Below, in pieces: positions 51,743 to 59,844 of a stretch of 64,000 bases of DNA. The stretch spans positions 558,001-622,000 of the forward strand of contig NZ_ASWD01000002.1 of assembly GCF_000407485.1 (NCBI RefSeq), given 5' to 3'. The DNA is from Enterococcus pallens ATCC BAA-351 (lineage in GTDB: Bacteria > Bacillota > Bacilli > Lactobacillales > Enterococcaceae). The notes below the pieces were generated by a model, which was not told the DNA's origin, searched no databases, and saw nothing but the letters and a program-made list of their open reading frames with translations. Both the position numbers and the translations under genes were made by a program. Position 1 is the first letter of the stretch. Every line of letters starts with the position of its first letter.

Positions 51743-53833
51743 CTACTGATAAACAATCTTCAGTAATTTTTTCAAAGAAGCGCGATAGACGATATAAATG
51801 TAAAGACTCACAACAACAACTAGCCCAGCATCGATTACATACGATTTCCACTCTTCTGGGGTCAGCACCTGATCATTGCCCCAGAAAATCAGCAGTGTAT
51901 AAAGCATTACCACGATTCCTCCGATTACCATTGGGAAGACAAAGATCTTGGTTAGTTGCGAATTGATTGTCTTGCGAATGTACCGCTTGTTGGCTCCTAG
52001 CTTCGTTAAATCATCGAACAATTGTTTATTATTGATGCCAATCGTGATACTGCGGGTATAACCAATAATCCCGACAGCTGCTAGACAGATAATCGCTACA
52101 TAAACAAAGAGCAAGAAGTACACTGCCATATCTCGCAGAAAGTTTTGCTTCATGATGATTTTAATGTTGGGATAATATTTCCAATTGTCTCTTAAGTCAG
52201 GATTGTCCACGTTTAATTCAATCGGAATATCATTGCCATAGGGGTCATTGGCGGCCTTGGCCTGTTCAAACTGATACTCATCAAAGGGATTGATTCGCGC
52301 CATTTCCGCTGGTGAGCAATCAACAAATAGTTGAAATACATCTTGGGCGAATGCTTGAGCAGCCTCGTTTTCCTCTACATTAAACATTAACTGCTTCAAC
52401 CGATGTTCTGCCGGCATTCCTTCACCGACTATTTGGGCAAAATCGGCATCATTTAATACATAACGATCTATCCCAAACCGATGAAGAGCTGAACCTTGTT
52501 TATCGCCAGCAAAAGCTAGATCAAAGGATTCATCCGTCACTGGGTTGGTTACCTTATCCAAATCATCAAACTTATCCCAGAATCCTTCAGGCCCACCTGA
52601 TAAAATGTAGTACTTTCCTTGTGGTACCTTCAGCTCTTCCCCTGTCGCTTGTTGATAATCAGAAGCGCTGATAAACTCACTGTAGCGGCTCTTTTCTTGA
52701 TAGTCTTCAATAAACTCCCCGTCATCGGTCCAATCCCGTTCCACTCCGCTGGCAAGCAATTTAGCAAAAACGACCTCTTGGTAATCTGTTACCGCTACTC
52801 CATGCTCAGCAGCCAAGCTTTCAATATCGGCCTGATTCATAAGATCAATAGAATCAGGAAAAGGCAGGGTGAAATCAACCGGATTATCGTCAATTGACCA
52901 GAAGGAAACAGAATTCATTGGGACATAGAACAAAGCCATCAGACTCGCTAATACTAACAGAGCCATCACGCACATATTGCGGACGGTTTGCTTTCCTTGA
53001 AATTTCATCATACTGAAGGGGATGATTTTTTTGTAATAGCTTTGGGGCCGTCTGCCTCGTTCATGATGGGAAATCAAATATGTGAGTATCCGATAAATCC
53101 CTACAACGGACAGGAGATAGGTCACGCCCCAGATCGCTGGCAGGTTAAATTTAAGCAAATTTGCTGAGATCATCGGCACGATATAGCCTAATAACACCCC
53201 TGCGACAACCATTACCAGACCAAGCAAGCCATAGATTTTCGTCACTTCCTGAATCGGTTCGTTTTTACGTTGTTCGTTTAAAATGTCCATTAAATTGCTG
53301 CGCTTCATAAATAGATACGCTAGACCTAGCACAAACAAGCCAACAACTAAACTAAACACTAAACCGATAACAGAGCCTATCGGAGAAAACCGATACACCA
53401 TCTGACTAGTGTCAATCACTAGTAAACGAAAGGCCTGCCAAATCAGAAAGGAAGTAATATTTCCTACAATAATGCCGACAAGACTGCAGGCCAGCAAAAT
53501 CTTTCCTAATTCCTTATAGAAGGCCTTCGCTAGCATCCTTTTCGAAGCACCAAGTGCCAAAAATACGCCGGTCTCTCTGCTTTTGTATTTGAAAAAAAGA
53601 CTTGCTGCATAAACGGCAAACATTAAACAGCCGATTAAAGCCACCGCAAAGATCAGGTTAACCTGCTTACGGGAATCTCCTCCCAGCGGCAGCACGGTTT
53701 GCACAGTTTGACTGTACATGGTCGCTGCAAAGGAGGTGACTAAAAGAACGGCAAAGGCTAAGCAAAAGACCAGCTGAACATAATTGCCGCGATTGTAGCG
53801 GCGCAGCTTGCTGAAAACTTTATCCATGTTCAT
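51743..53833 (-). CDS. ABC transporter permease, FtsX/BceB-like
   Basis: This 696-residue permease starts at ATG 53833, with GGAGG 8 bases upstream and an overlap with the ATPase gene. It has about ten membrane helices with the FtsX-type core at both ends and a large extracellular domain of about 220 residues (roughly 320-550). This is the architecture of BceB permeases, which respond to bacitracin and other peptide antibiotics. The divergent two-component system next to it is LytTR/GHKL rather than the BceRS type. Confidence 0.85.
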   Translation of the reverse strand: MNMDKVFSKLRRYNRGNYVQLVFCLAFAVLLVTSFAATMYSQTVQTVLPLGGDSRKQVNLIFAVALIGCLMFAVYAASLFFKYKSRETGVFLALGASKRMLAKAFYKELGKILLACSLVGIIVGNITSFLIWQAFRLLVIDTSQMVYRFSPIGSVIGLVFSLVVGLFVLGLAYLFMKRSNLMDILNEQRKNEPIQEVTKIYGLLGLVMVVAGVLLGYIVPMISANLLKFNLPAIWGVTYLLSVVGIYRILTYLISHHERGRRPQSYYKKIIPFSMMKFQGKQTVRNMCVMALLVLASLMALFYVPMNSVSFWSIDDNPVDFTLPFPDSIDLMNQADIESLAAEHGVAVTDYQEVVFAKLLASGVERDWTDDGEFIEDYQEKSRYSEFISASDYQQATGEELKVPQGKYYILSGGPEGFWDKFDDLDKVTNPVTDESFDLAFAGDKQGSALHRFGIDRYVLNDADFAQIVGEGMPAEHRLKQLMFNVEENEAAQAFAQDVFQLFVDCSPAEMARINPFDEYQFEQAKAANDPYGNDIPIELNVDNPDLRDNWKYYPNIKIIMKQNFLRDMAVYFLLFVYVAIICLAAVGIIGYTRSITIGINNKQLFDDLTKLGANKRYIRKTINSQLTKIFVFPMVIGGIVVMLYTLLIFWGNDQVLTPEEWKSYVIDAGLVVVVSLYIYIVYRASLKKLLKIVYQ

Positions 53834-54578
53834 GACTAGCGCCTCCACTCAGTTCCTTAAGCACCTGAAGCAATTCATCATGAAAGACAGCCGGACTGCC
53901 CTTACGTGTCAGCTCAGTAAATACATGGCCATCCTTCATCACAATCACCCGATCACAATAGCTGGCTGAAAAGCTGTCATGAGTAACCATACAGATCGTT
54001 GCATCCAGCTCGCGTTGCGCTTCAGCGAAGGCCCCGATTACCGCAGCACTTGAGCGACTATCTAAGTTTCCAGTCGGTTCATCGGCTAAAATCAGCAAGG
54101 GATTATTCATTAATGCCCGAGCTACGGCTGTTCGTTGTTTTTGTCCGCCAGAAACCTCGACAGGATATTTCTGGCCGATTTCTTCAATATCAAACATGCG
54201 AAGCAATTTTTGTGCTTTGGCTTCCATTTTGCGGTAAGGGGCATTTTTGATAATTTTAGGAATACAGACATTTTCAAAAATAGTTAAGCCATCCAGCAGC
54301 ATGAAATCCTGAAAGACAAACCCCAGCTTTTCATTGCGAACCTCTGCCATTTGTTCTTCCTCCAAGGCAGCCAGCTTGGAGCCGTTTAACAAGATTTCTC
54401 CTTTTTCATAAGGGATAAAGCAGGAAATACAATTCAGCAGCGTAGTTTTCCCGCTTCCTGAAGGACCCATCACCCCAACGAACTCCCCCTTTTCAATTGT
54501 AAAAGAAACATCCTTTAAGACATCGTAGGTCATCTTCCCACTTTGATAGCTTTTCCATAAATGATTCACCTGCAGCAT
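53820..54578 (-). CDS. ABC transporter ATP-binding protein (BceA/LolD-like)
   Basis: This 252-residue ATPase starts at ATG 54578, with AGGAGGAG 7 bases upstream; an earlier in-frame start would overlap the divergent promoter. It has Walker A GPSGSGKTT, Q-loop FQDFMLLDGLT, signature VSGGQKQRTAVARAL, Walker B LILADEPTGNLD and switch His MVTHD. It pairs with the overlapping FtsX-like permease. Likely substrates are antimicrobial or signalling peptides, or lipid-linked precursors. Confidence 0.93.
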   Translation of the reverse strand: MLQVNHLWKSYQSGKMTYDVLKDVSFTIEKGEFVGVMGPSGSGKTTLLNCISCFIPYEKGEILLNGSKLAALEEEQMAEVRNEKLGFVFQDFMLLDGLTIFENVCIPKIIKNAPYRKMEAKAQKLLRMFDIEEIGQKYPVEVSGGQKQRTAVARALMNNPLLILADEPTGNLDSRSSAAVIGAFAEAQRELDATICMVTHDSFSASYCDRVIVMKDGHVFTELTRKGSPAVFHDELLQVLKELSGGASHEHG

Positions 54579-54680
54579 GATATAACTCCTCCTCTTTCCT
54601 TTATCACGTTTTCTATACTCTAATAGTAAGCAAAACAGCAGCGGTAAAATAGATAAGGCAATGTCAACTTTGTCCCAATT

Positions 54681-54709
54681 TTTGTAAAGTTTTGCAGGGG
54701 AATTATGAT
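54681..54709 (+). promoter_or_regulatory. Promoter of the LytTR two-component operon
   Basis: TATGAT (54704-54709) has TTTGTA 17 bases upstream (54681-54686). It lies in the 156-base divergent region shared with the ABC transporter operon, where LytTR binding sites would be expected; none was clearly identified. Confidence 0.4.
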
Positions 54710-54734
54710 AAAATAATGAACAGGGAGTGTGAGA

Positions 54735-55436
54735 ATGATGCGAATTGCGATTTGTGATGATGAACCAAAACAGCGCAATACTTTGCGAAAAACCGTAGAA
54801 CGATCTCTGCAATTAAAGGGGCTGTCCTATCAAATCGATGAATTTGAAAGTGGCGAGGCTTTATTGGCTCAGTTAACGACGGTTACTCCCGACATTTTAT
54901 TTCTCGATATTGAAATGGGTCAGCTGAACGGGATGGACACTGCACGACTCTTACGCAAGCAGGTTACAGAAACCATTCTCATTTTTGTTACTTCACATCC
55001 AGACTATGTGTTCCAAGGATACGAGGTAAAAGCCCTGCACTATATTTTGAAGCCTTATAAGGAACAAAAAATTCTCGAGGTGCTGGATTATGCACTTTCT
55101 GAGCTTAGTATAAACAATAAGCAAGCCTTTCTGTTCAGCCATAAGGGCAGTCAGCGAAAGCTGCTGCTGCAGGATATTTCCTACTTTTGTAGTGAAGGTA
55201 GAAAGGTTCATGTTCAAACAAGAACGGGGACCTTTACCTTTTATGGCAAGCTCAATGAAATTGAACTGGAGCTGCCAGATTCTTTCATTCGGATCCACAA
55301 CCGCTATCTCGTAAACCTGCAGTTTGTTGAAGAAATCAGCAGTACGAGCGTCTGCTGTGCTGGTCAGTCGTTGCCGCTTAGTCGGGCGAACAGGCAAGAA
55401 CTGCAGCTTGCCTTCGCTAGAACTTTACTGGAGTAG
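54735..55436 (+). CDS. LytTR-family response regulator
   Basis: This protein of about 233 residues has a receiver domain with Asp in ILFLDIEMGQLNGMD and Lys in ILKPYKE. The C-terminal LytTR DNA-binding domain begins FSHKGSQRKLLLQDISYF and includes FIRIHNRYLVNL. I start at ATG 54735 with GGGAG 8 bases upstream. The following kinase gene starts 4 bases after its stop. LytTR regulators often control bacteriocins, competence or surface properties. Here the adjacent divergent ABC transporter is the obvious target. Confidence 0.92.
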   Translation: MMRIAICDDEPKQRNTLRKTVERSLQLKGLSYQIDEFESGEALLAQLTTVTPDILFLDIEMGQLNGMDTARLLRKQVTETILIFVTSHPDYVFQGYEVKALHYILKPYKEQKILEVLDYALSELSINNKQAFLFSHKGSQRKLLLQDISYFCSEGRKVHVQTRTGTFTFYGKLNEIELELPDSFIRIHNRYLVNLQFVEEISSTSVCCAGQSLPLSRANRQELQLAFARTLLE

Positions 55437-55440
55437 ACCA

Positions 55441-56718
55441 ATGAATCTAGTTTTCCGTTTATTAATCCTGCTTAATGATCTGTTTCATATTATTGCAGCC
55501 TATTATTTTTACCGAACAGTGAATTGTTTTATCCCGGTCAAAAACAATCGAATCATGAAAGCACTGGTTGGTTTCATGCTGTTTATCATTGTGCTGACCG
55601 TTATCCAACCACAGGATGTGGCAAATGTCCTTGGCGTATCCCTTTTGTTTGTGCTAACGATTTTCATTGGCTTCAATGGGACAGTCATCAGAAAGATTAG
55701 TACGATCGCGATTTTACTACCTTTAGTGATTGCATCTAATTTTTTACTGGAAGAAATTGGGGCTTACATCTTTTTCATGACTATTCAAGGGAAGTTGATA
55801 GACGCGCTGCTGCATGTGGTTTTTTCCAGTGTGAAAAGTTTGTTATGGTATGGAGTCTATCGGGGCTTTAAACAGAAGATTACCAATGCAAAAAAAGTGC
55901 TAAACGCTTCTGCATGGGGCATGATCAGTTTAATTTGCTTAGGACCGCTGGTAGGGATTATTTTTATCGTGATCTTTTCACCTGATACGATTTGGCTAAC
56001 CTTTCCAGTGATGGGTGCTACTGCCCTAACCAGCTTTAGTATGCAGTATTTGACGGGCTATCTTTCAGACGCTTTTAAAAAGGAAATGGAAAATAAAAAT
56101 TTGAAAATGCAGGAAGCTTATTATCTGGAGCTGGAGAAAAACCAGCAGGAAATCCGGAAGCTTAAGCATGACTTAAATAACCATTTAAGTGTGGTAGGTA
56201 CTTATTTAGAAGATGATCAGGTGGCGGAAGCAAAAGCTTATTTTGCTGAACTTTCAACTGTCTATACTAATCAACAACGTGAATTCTGTAAAAATCCCTT
56301 AGTCAATAACGTTTTAAATATAAAATATCAGTTAGCCCAAGAGCATGAGATCGACTGCTTTATCAATATTGATATCAGTAATGTCATTGGCATTGACGAT
56401 GTCAGTCTATGTACCATTTTAGCCAATACCTTGGACAATGCCATTGAAGCCTGTCAAAAAATTGAAGAGCCTAGTCAGAGAAAGCTGACCGTTAAAGCGC
56501 GCTATCATCGTAACTGCTTCAGCTATGAGATTACCAATACTACTTCAGCTGCTACCAGCAACGCAGCAGAGAATCTGCTTACTACTAAAGCAGACAAGAA
56601 AAACCATGGCTTTGGTCTGGCAAATATTCGTGAAATCGTGGATAATTATGAAGGAACGATCCAGATCCACTCATCTGAGCATGAATTTTCACTGCTGCTG
56701 GTGATTATGGACGTATAA
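55441..56718 (+). CDS. GHKL sensor kinase (AgrC-like)
   Basis: This protein of about 425 residues starts at ATG 55441. Six or so membrane helices occupy residues 1-200 and form the sensor. A coiled-coil region (EMENKNLKMQEAYYLELEKNQ) and the H-box RKLKHDLNNHLSVVG follow, then a GHKL ATPase domain with NTLDNAIEAC and GFGLANIREIVDNYEG. This is the quorum-sensor type that usually detects peptides. No pro-peptide gene is seen next to it, so the signal may be external or made elsewhere. Confidence 0.9.
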   Translation: MNLVFRLLILLNDLFHIIAAYYFYRTVNCFIPVKNNRIMKALVGFMLFIIVLTVIQPQDVANVLGVSLLFVLTIFIGFNGTVIRKISTIAILLPLVIASNFLLEEIGAYIFFMTIQGKLIDALLHVVFSSVKSLLWYGVYRGFKQKITNAKKVLNASAWGMISLICLGPLVGIIFIVIFSPDTIWLTFPVMGATALTSFSMQYLTGYLSDAFKKEMENKNLKMQEAYYLELEKNQQEIRKLKHDLNNHLSVVGTYLEDDQVAEAKAYFAELSTVYTNQQREFCKNPLVNNVLNIKYQLAQEHEIDCFINIDISNVIGIDDVSLCTILANTLDNAIEACQKIEEPSQRKLTVKARYHRNCFSYEITNTTSAATSNAAENLLTTKADKKNHGFGLANIREIVDNYEGTIQIHSSEHEFSLLLVIMDV

Positions 56719-56780
56719 GCTTGACTCTATCATGTCAAGAAAATAAACATATTTTACTCTATTAGAGAGGAGATTCTGCT

Positions 56781-57161
56781 ATGGTAAAACTTGTTGCTAA
56801 CTATACAAACAGCCAAGGAAAAGTCCAACGCTGGAGCTTTTCTTCTCCAGACTCAGATTCCTTCGAGGAGGAATTTCGTGAGCTGATGGAACGGGTAAAC
56901 GTGTTAAGACGGAAGAAAAAAGAAGACCTTAACCAAGCTCCTTCAGTCATTCCGGTAACGTCAAAGCAGTTCTATGATTCTCATCATTCTGGTTCGGAAA
57001 GTTGGTCAGAAACTGTAAAGGATTCCAGTTTGTCGTCAACTGACCACTGTCTCGGATTCTCACCTCCGCCAAAGCAGTTAGTGATGGAAGAACCAAGTAA
57101 TCCTCAGAAGGCTGAACAACCCTCGAAAATTATCAACTTCCCACACAAAAAAAGCGAATAA
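56781..57161 (+). CDS. Hypothetical small hydrophilic protein
   Basis: This 126-residue protein has a strong ribosome binding site (GAGAGGAG 8 bases upstream). It consists of a folded-looking N-terminus (VKLVANYTNSQGKVQRWSFS, then an acidic helix about 25-45) followed by a Ser/Pro-rich disordered tail. There is no signal peptide or membrane helix. It lies 62 bases after the sensor kinase on the same strand and before a terminator. I do not recognise its family. Confidence 0.5.
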   Translation: MVKLVANYTNSQGKVQRWSFSSPDSDSFEEEFRELMERVNVLRRKKKEDLNQAPSVIPVTSKQFYDSHHSGSESWSETVKDSSLSSTDHCLGFSPPPKQLVMEEPSNPQKAEQPSKIINFPHKKSE

Positions 57162-57169
57162 GCTAACTG

Positions 57170-57218
57170 AAAAAGCTCGATCATAGACAGTCTCATCTGT
57201 CTGCGATCGAGCTTTTTT
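57170..57218. terminator. Bidirectional terminator between the small protein and enolase
   Basis: AAAAGCTCGATC and GATCGAGCTTTTTT form the main stem, extended by AGACAG/CTGTCT, between convergent genes. Confidence 0.9.
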
Positions 57219-57235
57219 GATCGGTTGCTTATGCA

Positions 57236-58507
57236 CTAAGCCTTGGGAAACCTTGCCAAGCTGGCTGCATCCCCTAGCTCCTCTTCAATCCGTAGAAATT
57301 GATTGTATTTTTCGACTCGTTCACTGCGAGCCATTGAACCCGTTTTGATTTGTCCAGCATTCATGGCTACGGCGAAATCGGCAATAAAGGTATCACCCGT
57401 TTCACCGGAACGATGAGAAATCATGGTGTTGTAGCCGTTCTTGCGTGCCAACTTGATGGTTTCAATCGATTCCGACACCGTTCCGATTTGATTTAACTTA
57501 ATCAAAATTGCATTAGCGATGTGTTTTTCGATTCCTTCCTTAAAGATAGCTGGATTGGTAACAAAAATGTCATCACCGACTAATTGAATGTTGTCCCCCA
57601 TGACCTCAGTTTGTGCCTTGAAGCCGTCCCAATCATGTTCGGAGAATCCATCTTCAATTGAAATAATGGCTGGATATTTTCCAACCAATTCTTGGTAATA
57701 CTGCAACAGTTCTTTAGATGTTAGTTCACGACCTTCAAAGTGATAGGTTTTGGTTTTGTCTGAATAAAATTCACTGGAGGCGGGATCTAAGGCTATTGCA
57801 ATTTCGCTGCCTGGTTGGTAGCCTGCCGTTTGAATCGCCTGATACAGCATTTCTACTGCCGCTTCGGTACTGCCAAGTTTTGGTGCAAAGCCGCCTTCGT
57901 CTCCAACCGCAGTTTCGTAGCCCTCTTTAGCTAAAACTGATTTTAATGTATGGTAAATGTTGGCAATTTTTTCCACACCATCGCGGAAGCTTTTCCGTTC
58001 CACCGGGGTAATCAAAAATTCTTGTACATCAATGCCTGAGTCCGCATGAACGCCACCGTTGATTACGTTGAAGAAGGGTTGAGGCAATTCTAAATCCACA
58101 CCGCCTAAATAGCGATACAATGGAATCTTTAGACTTGCTGCCGCAGCTCGAGCAACTGCCATCGAAACACCTAAAATTGCGTTGGCACCGAGACGTTCCT
58201 TGTTGGCTGTGCCATCTAACTCAATCATGCGTTGATCAATTCCAGCTTGATCAAAGGGTGTTTTTCCAACTAGTGCTTCACGAATTTCCGTGTTTACGTT
58301 GTTGACGGCCTTTAAAACGCCCTTTCCTTGCAGCCGCTCGCCGCCATCTCTCAGTTCGACTGCTTCACGATCACCAGTTGAAGCCCCAGATGGAACTTCA
58401 GCTCGGCCTAATGAGCCATCCGTTAATAAGACACCCACCTCAACAGTTGGATTGCCTCGTGAATCAAAAATTTCTCTGGCTTTGATGTTTTCAATACTTG
58501 TTTCCAT
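57236..58507 (-). CDS. eno: Enolase, fluoride-riboswitch controlled
   Basis: This 423-residue enolase has [15 protein letters not shown] at the N-terminus, GASTG loop residues, metal ligands in [24 protein letters not shown] and [11 protein letters not shown], and catalytic Lys regions [10 protein letters not shown] and [18 protein letters not shown]. It converts 2-phosphoglycerate to phosphoenolpyruvate. Glycolytic enolase in lactic acid bacteria normally lies with gap-pgk-tpi and is about 432 residues. This copy stands alone and follows a fluoride riboswitch. Enolase is the classic fluoride-inhibited enzyme, so it may be a fluoride-induced supplementary or less sensitive copy. AGGAGG lies 10 bases before the ATG. 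Confidence 0.9.
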   Translation of the reverse strand: METSIENIKAREIFDSRGNPTVEVGVLLTDGSLGRAEVPSGASTGDREAVELRDGGERLQGKGVLKAVNNVNTEIREALVGKTPFDQAGIDQRMIELDGTANKERLGANAILGVSMAVARAAAASLKIPLYRYLGGVDLELPQPFFNVINGGVHADSGIDVQEFLITPVERKSFRDGVEKIANIYHTLKSVLAKEGYETAVGDEGGFAPKLGSTEAAVEMLYQAIQTAGYQPGSEIAIALDPASSEFYSDKTKTYHFEGRELTSKELLQYYQELVGKYPAIISIEDGFSEHDWDGFKAQTEVMGDNIQLVGDDIFVTNPAIFKEGIEKHIANAILIKLNQIGTVSESIETIKLARKNGYNTMISHRSGETGDTFIADFAVAMNAGQIKTGSMARSERVEKYNQFLRIEEELGDAASLARFPKA

Positions 58508-58534
58508 GTTCGTTTTCCTCCTTTAAAATACGCG

Positions 58535-58655
58535 AAAAAACACCTGCCTAGCTAGTGTTCTTTCACGGATTGCCCTTTTCAGGCAACGCAAATAAACAAT
58601 AGTTAAACAGGTGTCATCAGCTAATTTTAGCAGTTATCGGGAACACCATCCCTTA
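58535..58655 (-). promoter_or_regulatory. Fluoride (crcB) riboswitch with terminator
   Basis: The transcript reads GGGATGGTGTTCCC (58639-58652), then AACTGC and GCTGATGACACCT (58609-58621), the two conserved halves of the crcB fluoride aptamer. The 3' part ACACCTG (58608-58614) can instead pair with CAGGTGT (58540-58546), which is followed by a T run. That forms a terminator that includes a TGCCTGAAAAGGGCA hairpin (58571-58585). Fluoride binding would hold ACACC in the aptamer and allow enolase transcription. Recognition is by motif; no covariance search was run. Confidence 0.85.
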
Positions 58656-58699
58656 TTCACGAGTAAGCATACACCTTCAAAATCATTTTTGCAAGAGAA

Positions 58700-59245
58700 T
58701 TACATTTCGCTATATCGCAGATAGAATTCTTCGATTTTGTCTTCAAATTCTTTTGTGGGGATGGTTCCTCTTAAGTCAAAGTCATAAACATCTCCATCAG
58801 TAAATTTGATTTGATACTTATATAATAATTTTTCAGATTCTTGTTTATAGCAGCCCACATCTTCAAAATCAGCCCACGTTTTTGTTTTAAATTCTTTTGT
58901 ATCAAAATTATAAAACTGCATCCCTTGAGAATCCATATAGAAAACAATGCCTTGATATTTCACTAAAAAAATAATGTCTCTGAGGCCCTGAAGGAAAAAA
59001 ATACTAGAAATCCAGAATATCACCGCTAAAAATACTAAAGCCGGTATAAGATTCCAAAAGGTTATGGATTCAAAAAGCAAGAAAATACTTGCTAACCGAT
59101 CAGCCTTGAGTGCTTCATAAAGTAAGCAACCTCCATAACTGATACTAGCAATAACGCCAATCATTCCTAATAACCCCACTAGCAGCATTTTCGACATATC
59201 TTGAGTAGTTATTTGAAGCTTCAAAAAATTATCGTTCATTTCCAT
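58700..59245 (-). CDS. Membrane protein with C-terminal PH-like domain
   Basis: This 181-residue protein has two N-terminal membrane hairpins (MLLVGLLGMIGVIASISYGG and WNLIPALVFLAVIFWISSIFFLQG). The C-terminal part is a PH-like beta domain (GIVFYMDSQGMQFYN, KTWADFEDVGCYKQE, YQIKFTDGDVYDFDL). The layout matches STM3941-type small proteins of unknown function. The ribosome binding site is weak. It lies upstream of the riboswitch-controlled enolase on the same strand but in a separate unit. Confidence 0.6.
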   Translation of the reverse strand: MEMNDNFLKLQITTQDMSKMLLVGLLGMIGVIASISYGGCLLYEALKADRLASIFLLFESITFWNLIPALVFLAVIFWISSIFFLQGLRDIIFLVKYQGIVFYMDSQGMQFYNFDTKEFKTKTWADFEDVGCYKQESEKLLYKYQIKFTDGDVYDFDLRGTIPTKEFEDKIEEFYLRYSEM

Positions 59246-59376
59246 AGCCAGCGTCCTAACTGATTTTTTATTACTTATGAATTCATGTTTTAAACAATGC
59301 GAATAGGAATCGGTAGAGTTGTCTTATTCTTCGTTCTCGTCATCTTAGATGCGGAACATTTTATTTCTTCATCCTC

Positions 59377-59562
59377 CTAATTATCCCGAATAACCTTTGA
59401 TAATGTGAAAGACGAAGATATTAATCCCACCGAACCCATCAAATAATGTCCCTTGACCATTAAGGGTTCTTTTAACGTGTATAGCACAATCAGAATAAGT
59501 ACTACGAAGAAAACGAATGCAGGGGCATTTCGATAAGCCTTCTTTTCAATATTGTTGTTCAC
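59377..59562 (-). CDS. Small two-helix membrane protein (tentative)
   Basis: A 61-residue frame starting with GTG encodes two hydrophobic segments (PAFVFFVVLILIVLYTL and YLMGSVGLISSSFTLSKVI). There is no convincing ribosome binding site. Size and topology are typical of small stress or toxin-like membrane proteins, but this may be a chance frame. It lies 131 bases upstream of the PH-like gene on the same strand. Confidence 0.4.
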   Translation of the reverse strand: MNNNIEKKAYRNAPAFVFFVVLILIVLYTLKEPLMVKGHYLMGSVGLISSSFTLSKVIRDN

Positions 59563-59786
59563 TCTATCATTTCTAATTCTTTGGTAAGACTAATTATACA
59601 TGAAATTAAGATTAAAATCATTTTGATCTTTCGTGAAATTTGACTAAATAAACGCAGCTAGCTTATGTTGTTGGAGATTATCCAAAGATGTTCTTCTATG
59701 TTTTTGTACGAGAACTCACTAGTGTTGCACAAATATTATCTGAATAATCTGATAACTTATACATTCTAAAAAATTTAGGACGTCTC
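59563..59786. other. Intergenic region with no recognised gene
   Basis: This AT-rich interval between the small membrane protein and the Mga-like terminator has no gene, operator or RNA signature that I can support. Confidence 0.35.
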
Positions 59787-59829
59787 AAAAAAACAGTGCA
59801 ACGGTTTGCGGGTTAAACCATCACACTGC
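59787..59829 (-). terminator. Terminator of the WxL operon
   Basis: On the minus strand GCAGTGTGATGGTTTAA and CAAACCGTTGCACTGT form a long stem followed by seven T, 16 bases past the Mga-like stop. It ends the whole minus-strand WxL cluster. Confidence 0.85.
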
Positions 59830-59844
59830 TTCTTGTTTTCATAT

